NCBI GenBank assembly: GCA_016584495.1
Contig: WAID01000009.1
Span: 3,596,001 to 3,660,000 of the forward strand
Length of the DNA: 64,000 bases
Source: Celoporthe dispersa
Lineage: Eukaryota; Ascomycota; Sordariomycetes; Diaporthales; Cryphonectriaceae
Reading direction: 5' to 3'
Part shown: positions 46,309-57,500 of the stretch, piece by piece
Position numbering within the stretch: the stretch's first letter is position 1
Layout of the letters: each line of letters starts with the position of its first letter
Notes under the pieces: generated by a model
The model's database searches: none
What the model was told of the DNA's origin: nothing
The model's input: the letters and a program-made list of their open reading frames with translations, nothing else
Translations under genes and position numbers: made by a program

Positions 46309-49300
46309 ATGCCTTTTGGCATCAGGTCACTGAGCTACGACGGTACCTCATACACGGATCTCACACCGCATACTGGCCTGTGCCAGGCTCCACCGACTTA
46401 TTCGGCTCCCGTCTGTCGGCTTACCACTTATCCATCTGCTACCATGTCTACGACAGCCAAGGACCAAAGCCCACGGGCTACCCGCGCTGACCGTCCCCGA
46501 TCTTCGAAAAGTTCCGTTTCTGCCTCGCACCCACCCTCGCGGTCCAGCAGCAGGTATCCTTCCTTGAAGATGGCGCCTCAGCCGGGCTCCGAGGCCTCTC
46601 ACAGTAGAGCCTCCTCTCCAGGACTACGACCTGTTCATCCGCCTCTCACCTCCCGCCAGCCTCAGAGGAAGGGCTCCATGGGTTCTGTAAACGGTGACCG
46701 ACCTCCAACTCCCGCATCCAAGGGCTCGGTCAAGGACTCTCAACACAGTTCTCAGAATGGCCCACATTCTTCGCTGCTCCAGGAAAAGCTTCAGCGCGAG
46801 AGGAGATCCGAGATCCAGCGGAATTTGTCCAGGCTGGCCGGCGAGATGGGAGCAACGGCTGAGCCGCAGGCTGCTGCTGCGACACCCACCCGTTCTGCCA
46901 CAGCTGGCGGGCAGCGCGGTGACTACATACAAGACAGTGCTGGTGATGGCAAGAAGCAGGGTCCTGCATTGAAGGAGATGGAACAGGTTCGTCTCTTCTT
47001 GTCACGGGAGGGATCGGGCTCCGATCATTGATGAGCTGACATGACATCGAGTAGACGATGACAACTTTACACAAACAGAACTTTGATCTGAAACTCGAGC
47101 TATTTCACAGACGGGGCCGCCAGGCTGCCTTGGAGGAAAAGGTCGAGGCTCTAGAGGCGGAGCAGGAGCGCACGAAGCAGACTTGCGGAGAGCTGATCCA
47201 AGAACTGGATAAGAGGGAAAAGGCGATCGAGGAGGCTGTTCACATGATCGTCTCCCTCGAGGCCCGGATCGACCTGCTACTACGAGATAGGGAGATGGTC
47301 CGGCAGCTCGACATGAACGACTCCCTATACTCCAGACTCAACCACCCAACGTCATCAGCGGCCATGGAACACGAAGAGACACTGACACAGGACGAGCCAT
47401 TATCCAATGGTAGGGGTGACTCTACCCTCGCTCGTATGCCCAGCTTCCTGTCAGAGCGTACAGAGAACACGGAAACCCTGCGCAGTGTTTATCTGAACAC
47501 TCAGGGTAGTTTCCTGAGTCTGTCCAAGACGGACCCCAGATTGGACAACAACGGATATGTCAGCCCCAGTATGAGCATCCTGAGCGAGACCTCCTTCCTC
47601 AGCATCTACGGCAAAGGCGCGAATCGCGATACTTCATCACAGCCAAATATCCAACGCAGTACTCCGGGATGGGCGGGGGGCAACGGTCAGCGTAGCATAT
47701 CGATGCCCTTGAAAGTTTTGACAACCAGCAAGCTCCAAGAGAATGACCGCCTAGGCAGTCGGGATGGCGCGAAGGAAGCTATCGAGAGTGGAGATATGAC
47801 TTCGCCTCTCCAGAAGTTGGCAAAGTTGGAAGACTCGCCGGTCTTAAAGCACTCTGATGCGCGCTCTAGCCGCCCAGCCAAGGAGGTGGAGAGGTCAACG
47901 ATAGTGAAGCCCTTCAAACCACAGCCTTTGTTGAGGGTCAAGAACGACAGAGACCGGCCGACTCGAAAAGTACTCACCGATGAGTCAGTCTCGAATCATC
48001 ACAAGCTTCCCCCAACGCCAGACACAATGACGAGCTCGATGTTAAGCCAGAGTCAGATCATCGATGACCCCCAGCATCGTGACCGCACTGCAAGCGGCAC
48101 CACGTACCCTGCTCTCTCGAGACATAACCTCGACCAAAAAGACCAAGCTGACTCGAGCCAATGGCATTTCAAACCTGCCGATATTTCGCAACGACCTTCG
48201 GTAACGGCATTCACTGGGAGACAGGACAGCTCAGGGGCGGCCTACTACGAGCACCGGCTACCCGTCCTACGACGACCTCGATCTGTGGATGAAACCACGA
48301 TCTCTCGACAGAAAAATGACTGGGACTCCTGCAGCGAAGGTGATGACGCCTGCTCTGAGGCCTCTAGCTTTGACTACTGGATGAAAGAAGGCCTTCGACC
48401 CAGTCGAGGTGGTACAGCAAGGCCGACGGCCAGGTTGGAGACCTCTCAAGCGTACTCAACCCGAGACCCACCAGAGCTGTTTTCCTTCCACTCCAATGAC
48501 GAGAACTGGCAGACCAACGACACGTTTGGGGTTTTGGCCGGCAATGGACGCGCGCGCGCTAGAGCTCCCATCGCTCCCACATTGGACTCGCTGGGCGACT
48601 CACTGCCCTCGCCTGAGACAGGACTCTATGGTTCAGGCCTGGCAGGGTCGGTCTCGCCGCGACCCGATGGCACTATCGTAGCACCACCGTCTGCTCCTCT
48701 ACGACAGTCCAGCCTCCATGCTCGTACCTCGGCTCCAGGCACACCCATGATAGAGCGAACTCCGGGCTTGTCCAGCAAACACCACAATATTGATACATTG
48801 CGCAAGAGATCCGTGTCAAGCCACGTGTACAGCAGTCCAACCTCTAACGGGTACCCTGATTCCAACTCCAGCAGCCAGACGCCGACCACACCTACACAGG
48901 CGCAGCCTCCGCAGCAGGACAACTCCTCACAGAAGAGGCACTATCCTCCTCACGCTAGTCAGCCACAGACAGCGGCCCGTCCTCGCAGCAGAGGCCTCAC
49001 CAGCTTGTTCCGCCGGTCCCTCGGATCGACATCGGCCCAACCACAGCCTTCAGCCTCCGTGCCGGCTACCAGCTCACCATTTGCGCCGCCTGCGGACAAG
49101 GAAAACTCGCCGTATACCGTTGGTGTGCCGAGTTGGGAACATCGGAGCGACCTAGCGCATGATGATGCCTCTGCTACCCCTCCGCCTATCATGCGGAGGA
49201 AATTTCCAGGGGTGACGATGGACATACCGACCGGCGATGCGGAGACAGGCCATCCCTCTGCCATGGCCACACATGCTGGCAGGTCTCCTCCCCTGCCTTC

Positions 49301-49487
49301 TTCTGGCCCAGGTCTGGGCGCCGGCCTGGGTAGAGCTATGGCCGTTCACGACGGGGGTGCACCTCTGACACCAATGGCTTACCCAAGCATTGACCAGGAG
49401 GCTATGACAGCCCAGCCGAATCAAGGCAACGGGAGAAAGTGGTTTAACCTTGGCCGGGTAACAGGCCTCAAACACGGTGGGACGTAG
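46309..49487 (+). CDS. Centrosomin N-terminal motif (CNN_1N) protein, spindle-pole/MTOC type
   Basis: Two exons, 46309-46986 and 47055-49487; 1036 residues from the first ATG. The ATG at 46444 (ACCATG, MSTTAKDQSPRATR) is an equally good start and gives 991. Residues ~150-225 are Ser/Arg-rich with a short coiled coil (LLQEKLQRERRSEIQRNLSRL). Spanning the splice junction is the CNN_1N motif LKEMEQ-TMTTLHKQNFDLKLELFHRRG, followed by ~70 residues of coiled coil (AALEEKVEALEAEQERTKQ...IVSLEARIDLLLRDREM). In Cnn, CDK5RAP2 and yeast Mto1 this motif recruits and activates the gamma-tubulin complex. The remaining ~700 residues are Ser/Pro-rich and disordered. The donor (GTTCGT) is atypical. This gene has no indel. 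Confidence 0.85.
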
Positions 49488-50703
49488 TTTGTGCCATTGG
49501 GCACACATATGAGAGAGTTATAAGAGCACCGGCACTCTGGTACCAGTGGTCGCCACACTCTGTAGGCTGAGATGGATGTATATTTATATATATCTAGTGT
49601 TAACGGTATCGAGAGTTAACAATGCAATGTTAGGAGGCAAGCAAGAAAGAGTATCCGTGAACATTCTACGGCGGCATTTAGAACATTTTGGTCTCAGGAC
49701 GGATTTTTTAATGTGTTTTTCTTTTCAAGGACGCTTCTTAGCTAGGGGTCTCAGAGTGTAGAATAAAACGCTGATGATAATGAAACGTCACGACACTTCA
49801 TCAAATTGTACCGTCATAATTGGCCTGCGATGTGATTTCCAAGATGCGCGTAGACAGAAGCCGATATAGGGGAGGAGCAAACACCGTCAAGTGTCAATTT
49901 AATCTAGTACAGTTTCTGAGAACCGTAGTTCAACCTGATCGATCTCTAGCACTACTTGTTGATTAATCCTTTATAGCAGCTCTTCCATTATGTCATACGT
50001 ACCAAGTACCTTTTTGCGCACTTTTTCGTTGTCACTTAGATTGACAATATTGTTTTCTGAGCTGGTTAACGATGTGATTTTCTTTCCCGTGATATTGTGA
50101 CTGCTCGCCCTTAATAGGGCCATGTGGACAGCGTGAGCAGATCAGCGCGCATGACGGATGAGATGATTACATCATGGAGAGAGTCTTATAGTAGTGGGAG
50201 TCTATGCGTAACAGAGACAGAAACACAGGCTGATCGTGAAGACGTGTCGATCATAGGAGTAGAACCTCTGGCTTGTTCAATAAAACGAGAGATTCTCATA
50301 CGGTCTCATCCTTCGTCCTCGTTGGACCGCTTGTGTTCTACCTTAGCTAGACAGGACTATCCTGATAGCTCTTAGAGATGATGATCATATATAACCAGCG
50401 CCTTCTTCCAACGTCCCCATCACGGATAGTTCAAGCCCATCCTCTTCTGTCCATCCATCCTATACCGTTCAGCCGCAACGAACAGTGGCTTCCTAGGCAG
50501 TACTAGTCGCTCCCGAAGACCCGATAGCAAAAAGGAATTTGAGCTAGAGGTGGATGGGTATTCGTGGTGAGGGGTGGGAGATCTTCACTTCGACGGGTCT
50601 GGGTTCAGATCCGGTTCAGGTAATCGGGCGGGCACACTGGTCTTTGACGTACAGCAACTCGCATAGAAACCGACGATTGAGCGTGTCGATAGTCCATGCT
50701 GTC
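49488..50703. other. Spacer, no gene seen
   Basis: AT-rich part at 49560-50100. I looked at a sequence near 50600 resembling a tRNA T-loop (ggttcagatcc), but no cloverleaf could be drawn. Confidence 0.5.
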
Positions 50704-51252
50704 CTAGCTTGAGTCTACAAACTCGTTCAGCTTCTTCTCGTCGTAAACATCCGCCTCAACCAGTTTCGACCAAGTCTTGATCCCCATTCGTCAGCCCCTT
50801 ATCATTACGAACTTCAAGACCTCGGGCAGATGTCACGCAGGAACTCACCCCATCCGGCGTCACCTTGTAAAGTGTAGGCAGAGCAGGAACCCCAAATGCT
50901 CTCCAGGGGTTGTCCGGTTTCCTCCACCTGAGAGAACATCATTGCAGGGTCAGCAATCACTGGTATGATTACCGTGTAATAAACCATATTCCCTCGTAGA
51001 ATCGGAGAGCACTACGGGACAAGTAGCCAGCACATACGTTTCTCTGTCACCGGCGTAGTAGATACCGAGACGCGCGGGCCCATCCTGGGGGAATTTCTTG
51101 TTGATCAGAGGCTCCGCCTCTCTGCAGTCGCCGCACCAGCTCTTCCCGTCGACGATGCTGGCGTAGACGATGAGGAACTGCGGGATTTTGAAACTAGCCG
51201 CGTGCGCGGCGGTGGCGTCCGCTATAGACTGTGGGTGGTCGGTCGAGGACAT
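50704..51252 (-). CDS. TXNDC17-like thioredoxin-domain protein
   Basis: Three exons on the minus strand (51252-51038, 50927-50849, 50775-50704); 121 residues, typical for the family (DUF953/PF06110). It reads FKIPQFLIVYASIVDGKSWCGDCREAEPLINKKF: the active site is WCGDC rather than WCGPC, as in TXNDC17/TRP14, a cytosolic disulphide reductase with narrower substrate range than thioredoxin. Downstream RKPDNPWRAFGVPALPTLYKV carries the cis-proline (VPALPTL). Introns are short, and the first donor is GTATGT. Confidence 0.92.
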
Positions 51253-52092
51253 GATCTTGGAGTGAGGCGTTGAAGACGGAGGTACCTGGAAGTTGATCGA
51301 GAGCAGAGGATCGTGACGCTGTCGAGGGGATTTTTCAGCCTTGAGCAGTCAAGGACACAGGAAAGTCGCTGAGGGGGGAAGGAGGTGTTGTGGAAAAGTG
51401 GAGCACATCGTGTTTATTTCAGTGCCCCTAACCCTGTCACTTTCCCTTTTTTTCTTTCTTTTTCTCCCCAATAATATCGGATGCTCTTTCCTAAATGCTG
51501 GTTTTATCATTTGTATGCTTGGAAACCTGCTCCTTCCCGCTTTAGATATTGACTTTCCTATGATCCCTATACGAATCTGGATTTTTAGCAGGTAGCGATT
51601 GAATATGATTTCATGAGACGGGGGAGGTAATCAGCGTCAGCACAGCGACAGCCCCTTGGAGAGTAAATTACATGCCACTACAAGCTACTGTCGCATGTAA
51701 CTTGAGATACATTGTCCTCGCCTGCTAAGGTGGCCTGTACCGGCCTTACTTCTGTGAGTGTACTTGACAGCCCTCGCAGGTCAGAAGTTGGGTGGCGGCT
51801 CCTTACGGCCCACTCGTCCAGCGATCAGGTTGAAATCAGCAGTAATGGTTAAAGATAAAGAAATTGGACAAACATCCAGAGCCTCCAGGCGGTAGGACAT
51901 CTCTTCCTACCCAGCAGCTATGTCCACAGTCCAGTGCGGCCATAAGAGTATGTGTCTTGTCATTTCCACTCAGCCCACTGATGGGTCGCTCGATGACCGA
52001 GGCTCCTAATTCTCTCTACCAGCCTGGCTTTGTCTCTTGCACTGCAGACAGCGACACATCTCTCAGCACGAGCACAAGATCAACGACCGGAT
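51253..52092. other. Spacer, no gene seen
   Basis: Contains the promoter of the thioredoxin-like gene and the 3' flank of the CC-repeat gene. Nothing else is recognised. Confidence 0.5.
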
Positions 52093-52569
52093 TTAGGACG
52101 AGAGACGTACCGATAAAGCTGACGACGAGAAGCAGCACCCGCCATCGCGACTACAACAGCAACCCCCCTTGCTGCTGAAGCAGCAGCCTCCGGTGTCCGA
52201 GAAGCAGCATCCCCCCGTATCGCTAAAGCAACACCCGTCCCGCCGGCTGAAGCAGCAAGCGTCTTGCGAGCTGAAGCAACAGGCGTCCTGCGAGCTGAAG
52301 CAGCAGCCTCCGGTGTCGCTGAAACAGCACCCGGACTCGTCTCCGTATCTTCTCGAGGAACTGTCGTCGTCGAGGGAGATGGTCATCGCTGGTTGGGAGG
52401 TGTAGCGATTGGTGTCGTCTCTGGGGGCCATGTAGGGTGAGGCCCTCGAGCGCTGTTGGCCTAGGTCGTGCACAGATATTCTCGGGGATGAGGTGCCGTT
52501 GGAAGTCGCGTGTGCTGCTTGTGGGCTGGTGCTTGCAGTGTACGGCGGGGGTGCCTCGAGCTCGTCCAT
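52093..52569 (-). CDS. CC-octapeptide-repeat protein with PPPY motif
   Basis: Minus strand, single exon, 158 residues from the ATG at 52569 (MDELEAPPPYTAST). An in-frame ATG at 52659 would add 30 residues, but that stretch looks like leader. Residues 7-10 are PPPY, the ligand of WW domains such as those of Rsp5-type ubiquitin ligases. Residues 20-80 are polar and disordered. Residues 81-146 consist of nine CC pairs spaced exactly eight residues apart (consensus GCCFSDTG; variants SQD, RRD, SKG), then a short Ser-rich tail. There is no signal peptide or membrane helix, so the cysteines face the cytosol. They could be S-acylated and anchor the protein, or bind metal. I recognise no named family. 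Repeat units differ at synonymous and non-synonymous sites, so the array is not newly expanded. Confidence 0.72.
   Translation of the reverse strand: MDELEAPPPYTASTSPQAAHATSNGTSSPRISVHDLGQQRSRASPYMAPRDDTNRYTSQPAMTISLDDDSSSRRYGDESGCCFSDTGGCCFSSQDACCFSSQDACCFSRRDGCCFSDTGGCCFSDTGGCCFSSKGGCCCSRDGGCCFSSSALSVRLSS
52132..52329 (-). repeat. 24-bp tandem repeat, about 8-9 units, coding
   Basis: Units of 24 bp encode GCCFSxxx. On the plus strand they read as CTGAAGCAGCAxxxxxxG-type blocks. The phase is kept without a single indel, unlike neighbouring genes. Confidence 0.85.
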
Positions 52570-53818
52570 GATCGATGGTGTGATCTGTCGGTGGCCACTG
52601 AAGAAATGCGAAGGGCCCGACTGGGGTTGGGGTGCCAGAGGATCTTGCTTCATGTTCACATCGGCTTATGGTGTCAAGATAAAGTTCAGAGGACGGGATC
52701 AAGGTTGTGAAAATCGGGTTGAAGGCTGCAACATGGACTGTCAGTCTTACCAGAACGTATACGCTGGCTATACGACAAGGGAGGTCTCCAAGGGCATAAG
52801 TTCGTGACAGGATAGACAGTGATCGGGTTGATCGGGAGCCTGACTAGCTCAGAGGACGATCGATAGCATAAAGGAAAACAGAGAGCGTACTACGTGGCCT
52901 TGCCAGACTTGAGACCGCAGAGATGCAGCTGAGACAGTTGATGCGCAACTGTTGTGGCAAGAGATATGGATGATTCTAGACGTATATGTTGTTGGGGGGA
53001 GGGAGAGAAGGGGAGCGTTTCAGCTCCCATTTAATCATGATGCCTAAAGATGAGGGGTTGACCACTTGCTGACAGCCTATACGCTGTGTACACGCCTTGG
53101 CTCTCTGCCCACGCAGCCCGGTGGTGTGAAGACTTCGTAAGCTTAGTGGCTGAGCTAGCTGCAAGTGGAAGTGCATTCAGAGAGGCTGAACCTTGTCCAA
53201 TGATATTGATTGCTGCTATGAGGGACGCGTGGAATGCGATTGTGCCGTCTCACGGGGCGTAAGCGCTGGGGAGCGAGGAGGTGCAGGGCGCGCCGCAATC
53301 AGGAAAAGCTTAGCATGGAAGGAATTTACATGTCGTACATCAATGCATACTTCTCTGTAACCTATCACCTCATTGTGAAGTTAATGAAGAGAAGTCGAGT
53401 CTGACGGTGTAAGCGGAGACCAGAGACATCACCACGATGGGTGAAGGGATCATAGTAGAGCATCGTCGATCTTGTTGTTTTATTTCATCTCGCCCCTATG
53501 GCCCTGAAAACTCCTTGTAGAGAACCACCCGTCACCCAGGCCAGGTCAGACAAACCCAGCCAAACGATCAGGACGAAAGACGTGCCATCCGAAACCTTGG
53601 GCCCCCTTCCCATAAAAAAAAGCCCCTTACCCACCAAACATTCCAGGTCGAGGCCAGTTTGAGATCCGCCGCCAAGAGGAAACCGTCAAGTCTGCAGCGA
53701 TCTTGGCGAGTGACTGCACATCCTGAAAAATCCCAAATATTAGTAAAATGGCAAGTATGTCAATTATTAGCACGCACAAGGCCACTCACGGGAATCCATC
53801 AGAGGCAACAGAGACAAT
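52570..53818. other. Spacer, no gene seen
   Basis: Promoter and leader of the CC-repeat gene at its start. Otherwise no credible coding frame on either strand. Confidence 0.5.
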
Positions 53819-54509
53819 CTAGACGTCCATGTCGTCGACAGGGGGGACCTCCTTGGTGGCAGGCTGGGCCTTCTTTGTGCGAGGAGCACGGGGCTTCTTG
53901 GTCGGGGTCGGGTTCTCATCCCCGGCCTCGACAGAGGCGGCGCGCTTAACGCGGTCTCCAGCCTGGGTGGCTGGAGTCGCGACGTTCTCCTCGTCGAAGA
54001 GTTTCTTCTTTGTGGACGCAAAACAAACGCGGGCGGAGTTGGCAGACTTGAAGCCAGCAATCTGAGCCAGCTTCTCGTAGTCGATCTATGGAAGAAAGAC
54101 TGTTAGCTGGACTAATGGCAGGGAAAGTTCGAATCAGACAGCGTAAGGAACGCCGCCGAAATGTCTTTAGGTGCTTTCTCCAGGAGTTTCGGGGTAGACA
54201 CGTAGTGGAGGGTGCTGAAGGGGGGGCATGAACGCAAGGCTACAGACGGACGGGCAGTGAGCAAGGGCTTGCCTTCTGGCAAGTAGGGGAGGGACACAGG
54301 GTCCGTCTTGGACATTGAGGCAGTCGTGAAATGGGATTCAGGGCTAGAGGAAGAGGAGACACGCCCTGGTGGTCAAGCAGGAGGGGGAGGTGCATGCGTT
54401 GCTCGCTCGTGATGGCCTCACTTACCTGCACCTCCTTGATAGCTCGCCAGCCGATCACGGCCAGCTCGGTCTCACGAGCGGTCATGGTGGAAGTCTTTTG
54501 GTCAGACAT
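53819..54509 (-). CDS. Small Myb-like/histone-like nuclear protein
   Basis: Two exons on the minus strand (54509-54426, 54085-53819) with a 340-bp intron; 116 residues. It starts MSDQKTSTMTARETELAVIGWRAIKEVQ and continues IDYEKLAQIAGFKSANSARVCFASTKKKLF. This fits the fungal Myb-like helix-turn-helix (W-x-x-IKE-x-x-IDY-x-x-LA-x-x-x-GFKSANSAR) that binds DNA. The C-terminus is basic and nuclear-localisation-like (GDRVKRAASVE, PTPTKKPRAPRTKKAQP) with SPKK/AT-hook-like composition, ending VDDMDV. The unusually long intron may hide another small exon. Likely chromatin-associated; target unknown. Confidence 0.75.
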
Positions 54510-57500
54510 GATGGATTGGTATGATGCTTGAAGAGAAGATAGTTGTTGACGTGGAGTGTTGCTTGGCTGAGATGTTCTGCTCGTTGGTTGGCAGGTTGAA
54601 TTTGCGGAAGAGGAGAAGGATGGAAGGAGAAGAGAAGTATGGATGGAGAAGAGAAGGAGGGGTCAAGGAGAGAAGGACAGGCTCGGTTTGGTTGCTGCTG
54701 GGTGGGAATGGAAACTATTTGAAAACTGTTGGGGATGTCGAGACGACATCGTAGCTACGCAAAACCTTGGTGAAGTAATGTCGTTTTGATGAAGGGGTGT
54801 GGATCGCGGACGCCAACATCTTCGTCGTAGACATGCTTGCACATCGAGGAAATAAAACCAACACAGCCTTACATGAGTCTCGTGGCAGCGGAATGACTAC
54901 TTGGTGCACCAATTTCAGCAGGAAGATAAGTCCCTCGTGAGCAATAACATAGGCTGGCCCGGACCAAAGATATTGTCCCTTTGTTCATTCGCATTGTAGT
55001 TTTTGTTACACACGCACACTCATGGTGCCAGTCTTTTACGTTTCCAGGGCTTTGTATCTAGCCCGGGTCTTCAAATGTTGTTTATTAAACATGGTATCGA
55101 AGACCTCTGCTGTGCTAGCGGGTCACCAGGATTGATGGTGGATAAGGTCAGGAAGGCAGAGCTGTTAATTGAGATGCAGTGATCGAAAATATGTTGACAA
55201 AGGAGCTTCTCAATATACCAATAGATGACTTCCCACTCTTTCCACCCAGAACCGAACCGATGAGCGAATTCCTCATACGGGCGGTCCATTTGGTTTTGGT
55301 CGTAGAATACATGAGTAGATGGTGCAAGAGATGGAGAACCAGATGCTAATTATGGCTTCCATCAGTCTCTGGACACATTCGGGATGTACTCATACAACTA
55401 ATACAATGAAATCGTTTCCTAGTTCTCAACCATAGAACCACCTCTCTCGCTTAGGTCTCCGGTGGCTCAACGCCGTTAGCAAACGCAAGCAGGCAAAGCT
55501 TCTGCCTAGCAACCAACAATCACCACAGGAGCCAAAGGGGGTGTCATTGTGCCCTTCATTTCGCATTTATTCCGTGGTGACGACCACATCATGATCTGCT
55601 GGTATCAGTAGAGGATCCTGCCCACCAAAGCTCACGACACATGAGTGCTCAGCCGAACGAGCAAGGCGAACCTAAACGGTAGCCGTGAGACCCTGGTCTT
55701 GGGGTCCTGCGGCCAGCATAAAAGTGAGCCTAAATTGGAGATTTTCCAACATTCACCCGCTTTACAATGCCTATCCCCGTCCTCAGGAGAGAAAACCATA
55801 CTAGCTGAGGCAGCTGAGGATCACTAGGAACCTCACCCCAGCACCAGCACGTCCAGATATGACCCCTCTCAAACGGGCTGGCGTAGAGAGAGAGAGATAG
55901 AGAGAGAGAGAGAACGAAAGGAAGCTCGGCCTCACGATAATACGGAGCAGCTGGCACAATGGTCGTGGCCAGCCGAGGCCCTTCACTGCTCAGCCGAGCT
56001 CCCTGACTCCCCCACAGGATCCAATTTGGTAATTATTACCTCCTCGCCTCACCCCGCAACACGCCTCCTCCGCGCGTGGCACTGTCCTGAGCCTAACCCC
56101 ATAACCCCATATCTTATTAACCCGCCAAAACCCGCCTGCCCTGACCTTCCCGTCTTCAAACTTCCCACACCGGTGGGGGAAAAAAAGCTGAGATCCATAT
56201 GGAGCCCCGCTAAGGCGCCGAGCTTGGTCTGACTCCCTCTCCACAGCCCACTGACGAAACGCGTTCGCCGCCCCCGTGGGGAGGGTCCAGTGGGACCTTA
56301 TTTTGTCGCGGGGAAGCGATGAGGGATGCAGGGGCCGACCTGTGGACTGCCCATCGTACGGACCTGGCGCCTGGCCAGCAGCAGCAGCAGCCACAGCAGC
56401 CTGCGCGACCTACATGAACGGCCGAAGCTGTAGGGCAGCAGCAGTAGCAGCAACAGCAGACCTGGTGGGGTACTCCACCCAGGAACAGCCTGAGACTTCA
56501 GCAGGACATACTGGATATAGTAGCTGGAGCCGAGCAGTATCATGCAGTTCAGCCTGAGGCTGTTCTTTGATGGATCCGAGCATCCTCACGTGCCGGCTGC
56601 GCAGCTCTACGGTTCTGGATTTATGCAACCAAGCAACCGCTGGTCCATGATTCAAAATTCCCAGTAAGTACGGAGTACTGCAGACTTGCATCTCCCCCTC
56701 GACTGTTTCTTGCCACAAATTCACGGTTCAAAGAAAAACCAAAAAAAAAAACCCCCCAGACCAATGACAGCCAAAGCCACAGTGTTATGTCGACCATAAT
56801 AAGCACGGCACCGTCGGAAAAGGCTTTTCGGTCTGTCTGGGTTGCATAGTGTTTCTCAAGGTGCCTATGCCTACCACCTTGCCATCCGTGTCACCCTGCT
56901 CACGTGCCATCTAGGGCATCTTTCGAGAATAGGGGCCTACGTACCTTGTGATCCTGTGCCCGCCCAGCTCCGCCGATGTGACCGGTACAACAGGCCCTGC
57001 CCAGGATCCCCTCCGGTTTCTCCTTGAGGATGATCTGTGCGTTCTGGCAGCGTAACAATCCCGTCTCGATCTGGGGAAAGTGGTTCTGTGTGTTTGGGAA
57101 GGAGCAGGCTGTGCGGAGAAGGGAGAAGGGAAGGAAGGTGCAAACCCCATCTGATGGCGATTCCATTATGTCACTGGCGTCGGGGGGACAGGGGACATGA
57201 CTAGGATGCTTCAGGAGAAGGATGCCGTACTGCCCCACCTGGCGGCCTGTGTGTGTGCGTGTGGGGTAAACACAATTCCAACGTCTCTCCAACTCTTGTT
57301 TCTTCTTTTCCCTGGGCTGAACTTGCTCGGACTCTCTCGACTTTGAGGTGGGAGGGATGAGATGGCCCACCACCAGCCTGGCCGCCACACCGCGACTGCG
57401 ATCGTCGTCGAACTAGGCAATATCGAGGATCCGAAGAGGCAAAAGAAGATGAGATGAAAGGACAGTCTGGAGGAGACGAGCGAACAAATCTGAGGCCTGA

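Noticed and set aside
50590..50640. tRNA T-loop-like sequence
   Set aside because: No anticodon arm, D-arm or acceptor stem could be paired around it.
52130..52330. Regular 24-bp repeats considered as a CRISPR array
   Set aside because: Units are contiguous without spacers and are in coding phase; this is a eukaryotic window.
55071..55289. Possible small protein on the minus strand
   Set aside because: It has a plausible amino-acid mix, but no recognisable family, splice partners or promoter; left as a mention in the spacer.
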